NCBI GenBank assembly: GCA_002282555.1
Contig: NCJR01000022.1
Span: forward strand, 1-16,972
Length of the DNA stretch: 16,972 nt
Direction of reading: 5' to 3'
Source: Rhodobacterales bacterium 34-62-10
GTDB taxonomy: Bacteria > Pseudomonadota > Alphaproteobacteria > Rhodobacterales > Rhodobacteraceae
This document shows, piece by piece, positions 7,054 through 13,755 of this stretch. Under the pieces are notes generated by a model. It saw only the letters and a list, made by a program, of their open reading frames with translations, had not been told where the DNA came from and did no database searches. The position numbers were made by a program, and so were the translations under genes. Each line of letters begins with the position of its first letter. Position 1 is the first letter of the stretch.

Positions 7054-8391
7054 ATGATCATCGTCGATACCGCCCTCGCCAAGCGTGAGGCAGAAGGACG
7101 CCCAATCCGAGTTGGGATGATCGGCGCCGGCTTCATGGGTTCCGGAATCGTGCTTCAGATATTCCATTCCGTTCCGGGGATGACTCTCTGCGGGATTGCA
7201 AACCGAAATCCTCGGAAAGCAATTGATGCGTTCGCTCAGGTAGTTGATGCCGACAATGTACTTCGCGCCGGAAATCAGCAAGATATCGAAGACGCCATCA
7301 TGGCGGGCCAACCAGTCGTCACGGATGATCCAGAGGCACTTGCACGTGCTGCCGGCCTTGACGCGATTATAGAAGTAACGGGCTCAATGGACTACGCCGC
7401 TCGCGGCGTGCTGGCTGCAATCGAGACCGGAAAACATGTGATTGTGATGAACGCCGAACTCGACGGCACTGTCGGTCCGCTTCTCAAAGCGAAAGCTGAC
7501 AGAGCCGGCGTCGTGTTCACGAATGTTGATGGCGACCAGCCTGGCGTGCAGATGAACCTCTATCGTTTTGTACGGAGTATTGGAGTCAAACCGGTAGTTT
7601 GCGGCAATATCAAGGGCCTGCAAGACCCCTATCGAACACCCGAAACTCAACGTGGCTTCGCTGAGAAATGGGGCCAGAACGTCAACATGGTTACTTCTTT
7701 TGCCGACGGCACGAAGATTTCCTACGAACAGGCTATCGTGGCGAATGGCACAGGAATGAAAGTCGCCCGCCGTGGAATGATCGGACCAGACCCCACGGGC
7801 CGTGACCCAACATTGCCACTCCGTCCGCTGGAAGAGTACATAGATCTCCTTGCACCACATATTGATCCAGATGGTCCGGGTATTGTCGACTATATAGTAG
7901 GTGCGAAACCTGGACCCGGGGTGTTCGTTCTCGGTACGCATGATAATCCACGACAGCAGCACTATCTGAATCTGTATAAGCTGGGCGCGGGCCCCTACTA
8001 CCTATTCTACACTCCCTACCATTTATGCCATTTTGAGGCTCCACTTACCATCGCACGCGCTGTGCTATTCGGTGATGCGGCGCTGGCGCCGAACGGAGCG
8101 CCTAGAGTTGGTGTTGTCACCATTGCAAAGAAAGATCTCGCAGCCGGTGAGGTGATTGATGATATCGGCGGATTTGCCAGCTATGCCGAGGCAGACAATA
8201 TGGAATCCATAGTTGCCAACAATCTGTTGCCAATGGGTTTGGCCTCCGGCGCCCGACTGAAACGATCAGTTACCAGGGATACGCCCTTGACCTTTGCGGA
8301 CGTTGATCTTCCATCCGAACGCCTAATTGACCGTCTTTACAAGGAACAGGCTGAATATTTTGGCCTTACACGGACAGGAATATCTGTATGA
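7054..8391 (+). CDS. DRL-like NAD(P)-dependent oxidoreductase with C-terminal SAF domain
   Basis: The 445-residue protein has an N-terminal Rossmann fold (VGMIGAGFMGSG, 20-31), a middle segment with IIEVTGSMD, GKHVIVMNAELDGTVGPLL, NVDGDQPG (158-164) and SFADGTKISYEQAIVANGTG, and a C-terminal SAF-like stretch (about 350-420: VGVVTIAKKDLAAGEVID ... ASGARLKRSVTRDTPL). This order matches the homoserine-dehydrogenase-like family that includes Brucella DRL, which performs the DXP reductoisomerase step (carbon-skeleton rearrangement plus NADPH reduction). Here it sits 15 nt after a sugar epimerase and overlaps the cytidylyltransferase start by 4 nt (ATGA), so its substrate is more likely a sugar or polyol of the polysaccharide pathway than DXP. 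The family assignment is from remembered motifs; the reaction is unknown. Databases often label relatives as homoserine dehydrogenase or FlgA-like because of the SAF domain. Confidence 0.75.
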   Translation: MIIVDTALAKREAEGRPIRVGMIGAGFMGSGIVLQIFHSVPGMTLCGIANRNPRKAIDAFAQVVDADNVLRAGNQQDIEDAIMAGQPVVTDDPEALARAAGLDAIIEVTGSMDYAARGVLAAIETGKHVIVMNAELDGTVGPLLKAKADRAGVVFTNVDGDQPGVQMNLYRFVRSIGVKPVVCGNIKGLQDPYRTPETQRGFAEKWGQNVNMVTSFADGTKISYEQAIVANGTGMKVARRGMIGPDPTGRDPTLPLRPLEEYIDLLAPHIDPDGPGIVDYIVGAKPGPGVFVLGTHDNPRQQHYLNLYKLGAGPYYLFYTPYHLCHFEAPLTIARAVLFGDAALAPNGAPRVGVVTIAKKDLAAGEVIDDIGGFASYAEADNMESIVANNLLPMGLASGARLKRSVTRDTPLTFADVDLPSERLIDRLYKEQAEYFGLTRTGISV

Positions 8392-9164
8392 AAACGCTTA
8401 TTCTAGCCGGTGGTTTCGGCACTCGCATCAGCGAGGAAACCTCCATTCGCCCGAAACCCATGGTGGAAATTGGCGGGCGCCCGATCATTTGGCATATTAT
8501 GAAGTCTTACGCCCAGTACGGGCTAACCGATTTTGTTGTGCTTGGTGGCTACAAGGTTGATTTCATCCGGAACTACTTTCTCAACTACACTCACGGCTCA
8601 AGCGATTTTACCGTGGACCTCGCCACTGGTGAGCTTGTCTGGCAACGGCGCAATGCGGAAGCTTGGCGGGTCACAGTGCTGGATACCGGCGCCAATTCGA
8701 TGACCGGCGGCCGTATCCGTCGCGCGCGTGAAATAGTCGGAAATGAACGGTTCTGCCTGACTTATGGTGATGGAGTGTCGGATGTAGACATCGGCGAGCT
8801 GCTTAAATTTCATGAACGAAAAAAAGCTGCCTGTACCGTTACTGCAGTCGTGCCACCTGGCAGATTTGGCGTACTGGCAATGGACCCGGCTGGCGAAAAA
8901 GTTGAAGCCTTTCGCGAAAAAGATCAACAGGATGTCGGCTTGATCAATGGTGGCTTTTTTGTTTGTGAACCATCTGTATTCGAATTGATCGAGGGAGACG
9001 ACACTATTTGGGAACAAGATCCCATGCGGAAACTTGCCGCCCAAGGCGAACTAGCCGCGTTCCGTCATGATGGCTTCTGGCAGGCGATGGATACCCTCCG
9101 TGACCGGATGGTTCTGGAACAGATGTGGGAAAGTGGCAAAGCCCCTTGGGCGACTTGGCGCTGA
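8388..9164 (+). CDS. rfbF: glucose-1-phosphate cytidylyltransferase (RfbF-like)
   Basis: At 258 residues the protein matches RfbF in length and motifs. It shows LAGGFGTR (6-13) and RPKPM with Lys23 (21-25) for CTP binding, YGDGVSDVD with metal-binding Asp128 (126-134), PPGRFGVLAMD, GLINGGFFV and WQAMDTLRDR (231-240). The family joins CTP and alpha-D-glucose 1-phosphate to give CDP-glucose, the entry point for CDP-linked deoxy and branched sugars in LPS and capsules. The start overlaps the stop of the DRL-like gene as ATGA, so translation is coupled. The FAD oxidoreductase follows after 17 nt. A CDP-glucose 4,6-dehydratase, the usual partner, is not seen here; it may lie outside or the pathway may differ. 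Acceptance of another sugar or polyol phosphate cannot be excluded. Confidence 0.9.
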   Translation: MKTLILAGGFGTRISEETSIRPKPMVEIGGRPIIWHIMKSYAQYGLTDFVVLGGYKVDFIRNYFLNYTHGSSDFTVDLATGELVWQRRNAEAWRVTVLDTGANSMTGGRIRRAREIVGNERFCLTYGDGVSDVDIGELLKFHERKKAACTVTAVVPPGRFGVLAMDPAGEKVEAFREKDQQDVGLINGGFFVCEPSVFELIEGDDTIWEQDPMRKLAAQGELAAFRHDGFWQAMDTLRDRMVLEQMWESGKAPWATWR

Positions 9165-9181
9165 GTTGACGGGAGATCAGC

Positions 9182-10303
9182 TTGGGGGACCTTCCGGTAT
9201 TTGAGGCCGATGTCGTCGTGGCAGGCGCCGGTGTCATTGGGCTCGCTTGCGCACGGGCCTTGGCAAGGGCTGGTCGCGATGTGTTGATCATCGAGAAAGC
9301 TAACGCAATTGGCACGGAAACCAGCGCACGGAACTCTGAAGTCATACATGCCGGCATCTATTATCCGAAAGGCTCGCTGAAGGGAGAGGCCTGCGTCGAA
9401 GGCAGGCACCTTCTCTATGAGTATCTCAACTCCCGAAAGTTGCCTCACAAGCGTATAGGCAAACTGATTGTTGCTGCAACGGACGATCAGGTAGTAGAGC
9501 TTGATAGCATATCTGGGAAAGCACGCGACAATGGCGTCGAAGATCTGACTTTCCTTTCTGCAGCTGAGGCTATGGCAATTGAGCCCGCACTGAAGGTGAG
9601 GGGCGCGGTACTCTCCCCTTCAACTGGGATTCTCGATTCTCATAGTTTTATGCTATCTCTCCTCGGCGAGGCTGAAGATCACGGCGCAAGCCTCGTGCTC
9701 AATACGGCCATTATTGGCGGCGAAGTCAAAGCCGATGGACGTACCCGATTGATCTGCGGCGGCGCAGAGCCCTGCGAGATTTTTGCGCGTGGCTTTGTCA
9801 ATTCGGCGGGCCTCTATGCTCCAGCACTCGCCCGCTCAATAGGGGGATTGAATGTATCAGCCATCCCCGAGGCCTTCTATGCAAAGGGCAATTACTACCG
9901 TCTCGGAATCCGTCCCCCTTTCTCTCGGTTGGTCTATCCGGTTCCAGTCAAGGGCGGTCTTGGTGTCCATATCACGCTCGACCTGGGCGGTCAGGCGCGC
10001 TTTGGCCCGGATGTCGAATGGATTTCCGATCCCACTGACTACAGCGTTGACCCACGCCGTAGCGACAGGTTTTACGAAGCTGTTCGGTCCTACTGGCCGG
10101 GCCTGCCTGATGGTGTACTCACCCCGGATTATGCGGGCATCCGTCCCAAGATCTCTGGCCCAGACAATACGAACACGGACTTCCTTATCTTCGGCCCAGA
10201 AGTCATGAGCGCCTCCGGCCATGTCCACCTATTTGGAATCGAAAGCCCAGGCCTGACCTCCAGCCTGTCACTTGCCGCGCGTGTTGCAGCTTACCTTGGC
10301 TGA
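9182..10303 (+). CDS. FAD-dependent oxidoreductase, LhgO / L-2-hydroxyglutarate oxidase-like
   Basis: The 373-residue protein is a DAO-superfamily flavoenzyme. The dinucleotide-binding motif VVVAGAGVIGLACARALARAG (11-31) ends in an acidic residue (Glu38) for ADP-ribose. TSARNSEVIHAGIYYPKGS (48-66) and the C-terminal LFGIESPGLTSSLSLA are hallmarks of the L-2-hydroxyglutarate oxidase group. Members oxidise a 2-hydroxy acid to the keto acid with electrons going to oxygen or the respiratory chain. The start is TTG at 9182, supported by GGGAG about 7 nt upstream; no ATG lies near. It is the last gene of the CDP-sugar run and ends 7 nt from a convergent thioesterase gene. A housekeeping L-2-hydroxyglutarate role would be odd at this place, so a hydroxy-acid or sugar-acid intermediate is a possible substrate (inference). 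Confidence 0.82.
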   Translation: MGDLPVFEADVVVAGAGVIGLACARALARAGRDVLIIEKANAIGTETSARNSEVIHAGIYYPKGSLKGEACVEGRHLLYEYLNSRKLPHKRIGKLIVAATDDQVVELDSISGKARDNGVEDLTFLSAAEAMAIEPALKVRGAVLSPSTGILDSHSFMLSLLGEAEDHGASLVLNTAIIGGEVKADGRTRLICGGAEPCEIFARGFVNSAGLYAPALARSIGGLNVSAIPEAFYAKGNYYRLGIRPPFSRLVYPVPVKGGLGVHITLDLGGQARFGPDVEWISDPTDYSVDPRRSDRFYEAVRSYWPGLPDGVLTPDYAGIRPKISGPDNTNTDFLIFGPEVMSASGHVHLFGIESPGLTSSLSLAARVAAYLG

Positions 10304-10310
10304 GGTATTC

Positions 10311-10730
10311 TTAAGGAAACAGCTGGAAGATCCCTCGCCCTTGGGCACAGACCTGTCCGCGTGATACCATATCCACTTGCGCAGTGATACGGTTCTCTAT
10401 GGGCGCGCCGAGCGTTACTTGGGCCTCACACCAGCGGCCTTTCATGACGACATGCAAAAAGGTGACACTAAATTCGAGTGTCACAAGACGTGTGCCGAAT
10501 TTCTCAAATATTGCCTGCGCCATTGCACTATCGAGAAAGGTGGCAACCATCCCGCCGTGCATAAATCCGAGACCGTTGGTATGACGTTCCTCGGGCAATA
10601 GGCCAAACAGAGGCAGCGCACCGTTACCCACAGTTTTTCGCCAGATTGGGCCATTAACAGCCGTGAACGGCCCCCTTGCGGACGTTCTCTCGAAACCTTC
10701 GGGCACGCCTACAGGCCGATCCACACTCAT
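10311..10730 (-). CDS. PaaI-type hotdog thioesterase
   Basis: The 139-residue length and the segment NGLGFMHGGMVATFLDSAMA (about 52-71) mark a PaaI-like single hotdog-domain acyl thioesterase; the HGG turn and the following Asp are the usual active-site elements. Such enzymes hydrolyse acyl-CoA or acyl-ACP thioesters. The ATG overlaps the stop of the AMP-forming ligase as ATGA, so it is the last cistron of the carrier-protein operon. In that setting it could release a finished acyl chain, or clear wrongly loaded acyl groups from the carrier. It is convergent with the FAD oxidoreductase and no terminator fits in the 7-bp gap. The family is clear; the substrate is not. Confidence 0.85.
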   Translation of the reverse strand: MSVDRPVGVPEGFERTSARGPFTAVNGPIWRKTVGNGALPLFGLLPEERHTNGLGFMHGGMVATFLDSAMAQAIFEKFGTRLVTLEFSVTFLHVVMKGRWCEAQVTLGAPIENRITAQVDMVSRGQVCAQGRGIFQLFP

Positions 10731-12064
10731 TCGCCAACCTTACGGATCGTCTTGAACCGGTCTGTGGTCAGAGGCTGATCCGACAGAATGATTTTCTGTG
10801 GGATCTTGTAGGGCTCTATGCGGCCGACCAGATGAGTGCGCACAGCTTTGCGCAACTCTGAGGGAGCGATATCTGCAGACGGGCATATTCGCGCAACTAC
10901 TGCCGCCCCCAAAATTGCGTGCGGCTCACCATAGACGGCCACTTCCGATACTTCTGGCATTTCCCCGATCAAGGATTCAACTTCAGCCGGAAACACCTTC
11001 TGTCCACCAACATTAATTATATCGCTGTCACGACCGAGGAAACGCACATACTCGCCGTCAACCTCCACCCGGTCACCAGTCATAAAGTATCCATCCTCTG
11101 TAAACGGACTAGGAGCGTTTAGATAGCCCAGCATCGTACTGCTCGTACGCGTCTCAAACAGGCCATCACGTACCCGCCACTCAAATCCCTCACCGCCGAG
11201 CTTCAGCCAAGTAGAGGTATTGGATTGAGACCGGGTTGGAAATGCCCCAGTCTCGGAAGTTCCGTATTTCTGCAGTATACGCACATGCGGCAATGCGGCC
11301 GCACAGCGTTCTAGCGTGCCCTGCGCCATCATCTCTGAGCCATATGTAACGATCTCCAGCGAGGAAAGATCATGGCGTTCGATAGCTCCGGAGAGAAGAA
11401 GAAGGTTTATGAAGCTTGGTGCCGTTGGCAAGACTTGCACGCGATGTTTATCAATCAGTCGGCAGACTTCGTCAGGGGTGCGCACTGCCGGCAAAACCAG
11501 CATGCTGGTATTTGCGAGGCTGTAGAATAGTGTATCGAGCCCGGCGATATGATCAAACAGAAGGAAGGCCAGTGTGCGCAGATCTTTCCCTTGCGGCCGG
11601 AATTTTTGCAGCAAACGTGGAGCGCTATGGACCGTGGCCTTTGATACGCCTGTTGACCCTGAAGAAAAAAGAACGATGCCGGGCTCGCGCGCTTCCCGAA
11701 GCTTCGTATAGAGCAAATGTGATCCATCATGCGATGCTGGCACTATCTGCCCGGCCATCGTATCGACCACAAACTGCGCCCTTCCGACTTCAGAAAACTC
11801 CTGCTCTTTCTCGAAGCTCGCTGGCGCCAGCAGAATTATGATCGCCTCAAGGCGCATAAGTGCAAAGAGTGCGCCGACAGAAGCAAGTGTAAAGTCTCCC
11901 TTCAACAGGACAACTGATCCAGCGGAAACACCCTCAGCCGTAAGCTTCTCCCGCCAGTCGGCCATTTCTTGCAGCAGGTCGCCATATGTGAAGCTGTTAT
12001 CCCCTGCCACAAGCGCACACTTGCCTGCAGCACCTCGAAACCTTTCTTCAAGCAGGTCGAGCAT
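10727..12064 (-). CDS. AMP-forming acyl-activating enzyme (acyl-ACP/CoA ligase)
   Basis: The 445-residue protein belongs to the ANL adenylate-forming superfamily. The P-loop FSSGSTGVSKATVHS (133-147), YGTSETG (267-273), YFMTGDRVEVDG (326-337) and GRDSDIINVGGQKVFPAEVE (344-363) are in order. The C-terminal catalytic Lys is probably Lys438 in LTTDRFKTIRK, where the usual Gly before Lys is Phe. It should adenylate a carboxylic acid and pass it to a thiol, here plausibly the phosphopantetheine of the carrier protein two genes upstream. At 445 residues it is shorter than most acyl-CoA synthetases. GGAGAG sits about 5 nt before the ATG; the gene follows the SDR after 15 nt and overlaps the thioesterase by 4 nt. 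The acid substrate cannot be read from sequence; a short or hydroxylated acid is a guess. Confidence 0.87.
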   Translation of the reverse strand: MLDLLEERFRGAAGKCALVAGDNSFTYGDLLQEMADWREKLTAEGVSAGSVVLLKGDFTLASVGALFALMRLEAIIILLAPASFEKEQEFSEVGRAQFVVDTMAGQIVPASHDGSHLLYTKLREAREPGIVLFSSGSTGVSKATVHSAPRLLQKFRPQGKDLRTLAFLLFDHIAGLDTLFYSLANTSMLVLPAVRTPDEVCRLIDKHRVQVLPTAPSFINLLLLSGAIERHDLSSLEIVTYGSEMMAQGTLERCAAALPHVRILQKYGTSETGAFPTRSQSNTSTWLKLGGEGFEWRVRDGLFETRTSSTMLGYLNAPSPFTEDGYFMTGDRVEVDGEYVRFLGRDSDIINVGGQKVFPAEVESLIGEMPEVSEVAVYGEPHAILGAAVVARICPSADIAPSELRKAVRTHLVGRIEPYKIPQKIILSDQPLTTDRFKTIRKVGE

Positions 12065-12079
12065 GGTTCTCTCCGGCCG

Positions 12080-12784
12080 TCAGACGCCGCCGAGGTAAAT
12101 CGTCTGGCCGGTTACAAAATCCGATTCCGGACGTATAAAGAAATCAACCACGTTCAGCACATCGCGCATTTCGCCATAGCGCGGTATAGCTTGGCGCGCG
12201 ATCAGCGCAGTCATCTTCGCTTCCGGAACCGAGCCCACAAGATCTGTTGGAACAGGTGTGGGTCCCACTGCATTAACGGTCACACCCAAACCCGAAACTT
12301 CACGCGCAAGCACTTCGGTTAGCGAGACTACCGCCGCCTTTGATGCAGCATAGACTGCCTCCCCTTCCAACTTGAGCGGAGTTGCGACTGTCGCGAAATT
12401 GACGATCCGCCCATACTTGCGCCGCCCCATCAGTTTTGCCGCTTCCCGGCAGAACAGAAATGTTCCAAACACATTTGTCTGGAAAATGCGCTCGATGGTC
12501 GATTTGGGCGTTAAAAGCGCGTGGTTCATGCTGGCGATGCCGGCATTATTCAGCAGCACATCCAGGCGATTGAACTCGCGCGAGACCGCACGCAGCATCG
12601 CCGTCACGGCCTTTTCATCAGCTACATCAAGGCAGAAGTGACGATAATCCTCATGCGTGAGATCACTGCTCTCGCGTGAGCAGCCCGCTACTATCCAACC
12701 CTGAGCAAGATAGTGTTCCGCAAGAAACCGTCCGATACCCTTTCGGGTACCTGTGATGACCATTACAGGCTTCTGGACGCTCAT
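12080..12784 (-). CDS. short-chain dehydrogenase/reductase, FabG-like
   Basis: The 234-residue protein is a classical SDR: TGTRKGIG (11-18) for NAD(P), the basic residues pointing to NADPH, LLNNAGIAS (77-85), Asn104 in FQTNVFGTF, YAASK (145-149), and a C-terminal GQTIYLGGV typical of FabG-like enzymes. The position that normally holds the catalytic Ser, 13 residues before the Tyr, is Thr132 (NFATVATP). It lies between a carrier-protein gene, whose stop overlaps its ATG as TAATG, and the AMP-forming ligase. Reduction of a 3-ketoacyl group on the carrier is the natural reading, but there is no ketosynthase in view, so a different ketone substrate is possible. Cytosolic, with no membrane segment. 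Confidence 0.87.
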   Translation of the reverse strand: MSVQKPVMVITGTRKGIGRFLAEHYLAQGWIVAGCSRESSDLTHEDYRHFCLDVADEKAVTAMLRAVSREFNRLDVLLNNAGIASMNHALLTPKSTIERIFQTNVFGTFLFCREAAKLMGRRKYGRIVNFATVATPLKLEGEAVYAASKAAVVSLTEVLAREVSGLGVTVNAVGPTPVPTDLVGSVPEAKMTALIARQAIPRYGEMRDVLNVVDFFIRPESDFVTGQTIYLGGV

Positions 12785-13079
12785 TAGCCTGCCATTTCCT
12801 GGGCAACTTCAACAGCATAATCAGCCAGAGCCGAAACCGAGCGGTACGGACTGCGTTTGCGCGACATGGCAGCCTCGCTTGCCAGCACGATTTCAGCGCC
12901 GGACACGTCCATTATGTGCTGTTCTACCAACATGATCAGGTTCACGAGGTTAAGAGAATCCAACGGTGCGCCCTCACCATAGATCAATGTTTCCTCTACT
13001 GGCTTTAGCTGCCATTCAGGCTTCAGCTGCGGATTAAATTTGACCCTCTAGCGAGGCTCATACGCAACTCCTGACCCAT
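12784..13079 (-). CDS. acyl carrier protein, apparent frameshift near 5' end
   Basis: The in-frame part reads KFNPQLKPEWQLKPVEE, then LIYGEGAPLDSLNLVNLIMLVEQ and AAMSRKRSPYRSVSALADYAVE. The Ser of LDSL is the expected phosphopantetheine site and the following helix fits acyl carrier proteins of the type found beside AMP-ligase and SDR genes. That frame is closed upstream by TAG at 13048-13050 and offers no ATG or GTG. In a second frame, ATG 13079 (AGGCGGA about 5 nt before it) and ATG 13061 (AGGAG, 6-nt spacer) start a peptide ending at TGA 13023-13025. Joining the two frames between 13047 and 13025, for example by one extra G in GGG 13044-13046, gives a normal-length carrier protein with its first helix. 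The alternative TTG at 12987 would lack that helix. The gene overlaps the SDR start as TAATG. Sequencing error, true mutation or recoding cannot be told apart. Confidence 0.72.
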
Positions 13080-13104
13080 AAATTCCGCCTACAACTTGCA
13101 CAAT

Positions 13105-13716
13105 TCATGCCGGTTGATCACCCGCACCTTGTTTAACGGTGTCGGCTTTTGGCACTGCCCGCGGCGGCGGTACAAAAAGGGTCCGACCTGAAGGAACATC
13201 TTGGGTGATAACGCAATTGGGGCCAATGGATACATCGTCGCCGATTGTGATATTGCCAATCACCACAACGCCGGGGCTGAAGCTCACCCGGCTGCCGATT
13301 GTAGGCCCCTCACCCCAGGCCCAGCTGGTTCCAATCCCAAAGGTAACATTCTGGCGGATCACCACATCATCGCCGATACGGGCAAATTCATGAACCACGA
13401 TACCGCTCTGGTGGCCTATCTCGAAACGCCGTCCGGCCTGGATCGTGCGGCGTAACTCGATGCCATAGACATTGCGCACGAAGACATAAGCAAAATAGTG
13501 AATTGCCTTCATCGCCAACGCCAGTGGACGGAATCCGATCGTGTCAGTCCATGTTCCGAACCGATAAACCAAGACAGCCTGAAAGCCGGGCAAGAAGATG
13601 TCTTTCCGGTGGGTCCGGAAATCCTCCCTCACGACATTCCAGAATCCTGCGTCGCGAATAAGGTCTTTGCCTCTAAGGGGCTCAGCCGGATGGGGGGTCG
13701 AAGCGGTCTGTTCCAT
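13105..13716 (-). CDS. hexapeptide-repeat acetyltransferase (serine O-acetyltransferase-like)
   Basis: The 203-residue protein has the N-terminal helical segment REDFRTHRKDIFLPGFQAVLVYRFG (about 30-54) and then left-handed beta-helix hexapeptide turns (IGHQSG, IGDDVVIRQNVTFG, IGSRVSFSPG, IGNITIGDDVSIGPN) as in CysE and related sugar acetyltransferases. The His in GIVVHEFARIG (His109) matches the catalytic His of this family. Such CysE-like proteins in polysaccharide loci are thought to put acetyl groups on sugars or lipid-linked intermediates, using acetyl-CoA; true serine acetyltransferases are usually longer at the N-terminus. No clear ribosome site precedes the ATG. The carrier protein begins about 25 nt downstream and the PQQ-type dehydrogenase ends 39 nt upstream, so it probably belongs to the same transcript. 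Confidence 0.83.
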   Translation of the reverse strand: MEQTASTPHPAEPLRGKDLIRDAGFWNVVREDFRTHRKDIFLPGFQAVLVYRFGTWTDTIGFRPLALAMKAIHYFAYVFVRNVYGIELRRTIQAGRRFEIGHQSGIVVHEFARIGDDVVIRQNVTFGIGTSWAWGEGPTIGSRVSFSPGVVVIGNITIGDDVSIGPNCVITQDVPSGRTLFVPPPRAVPKADTVKQGAGDQPA

Positions 13717-13755
13717 ACCGAGACACTAGCGGAAGATCGTTAGTAAAGCTCAAAG

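Noticed and set aside
7384..7962. Minus-strand 192-codon frame
   Set aside because: It is antisense within the DRL-like gene and its sequence has no family features; a shadow frame.
5309..9164. A standard dTDP-rhamnose (rmlABCD) locus
   Set aside because: Only an RmlC-like gene is present; the nucleotidyltransferase is the CDP-glucose type (about 258 residues with RPKPM and YGDGVSD), not RmlA, and no RmlB or RmlD is seen.
12784..12987. Carrier protein starting at the TTG at 12985-12987
   Set aside because: Although AGAGGA lies close upstream, this start would leave only about ten residues before the phosphopantetheine Ser and remove helix I; the frame stays open and carrier-like further upstream.
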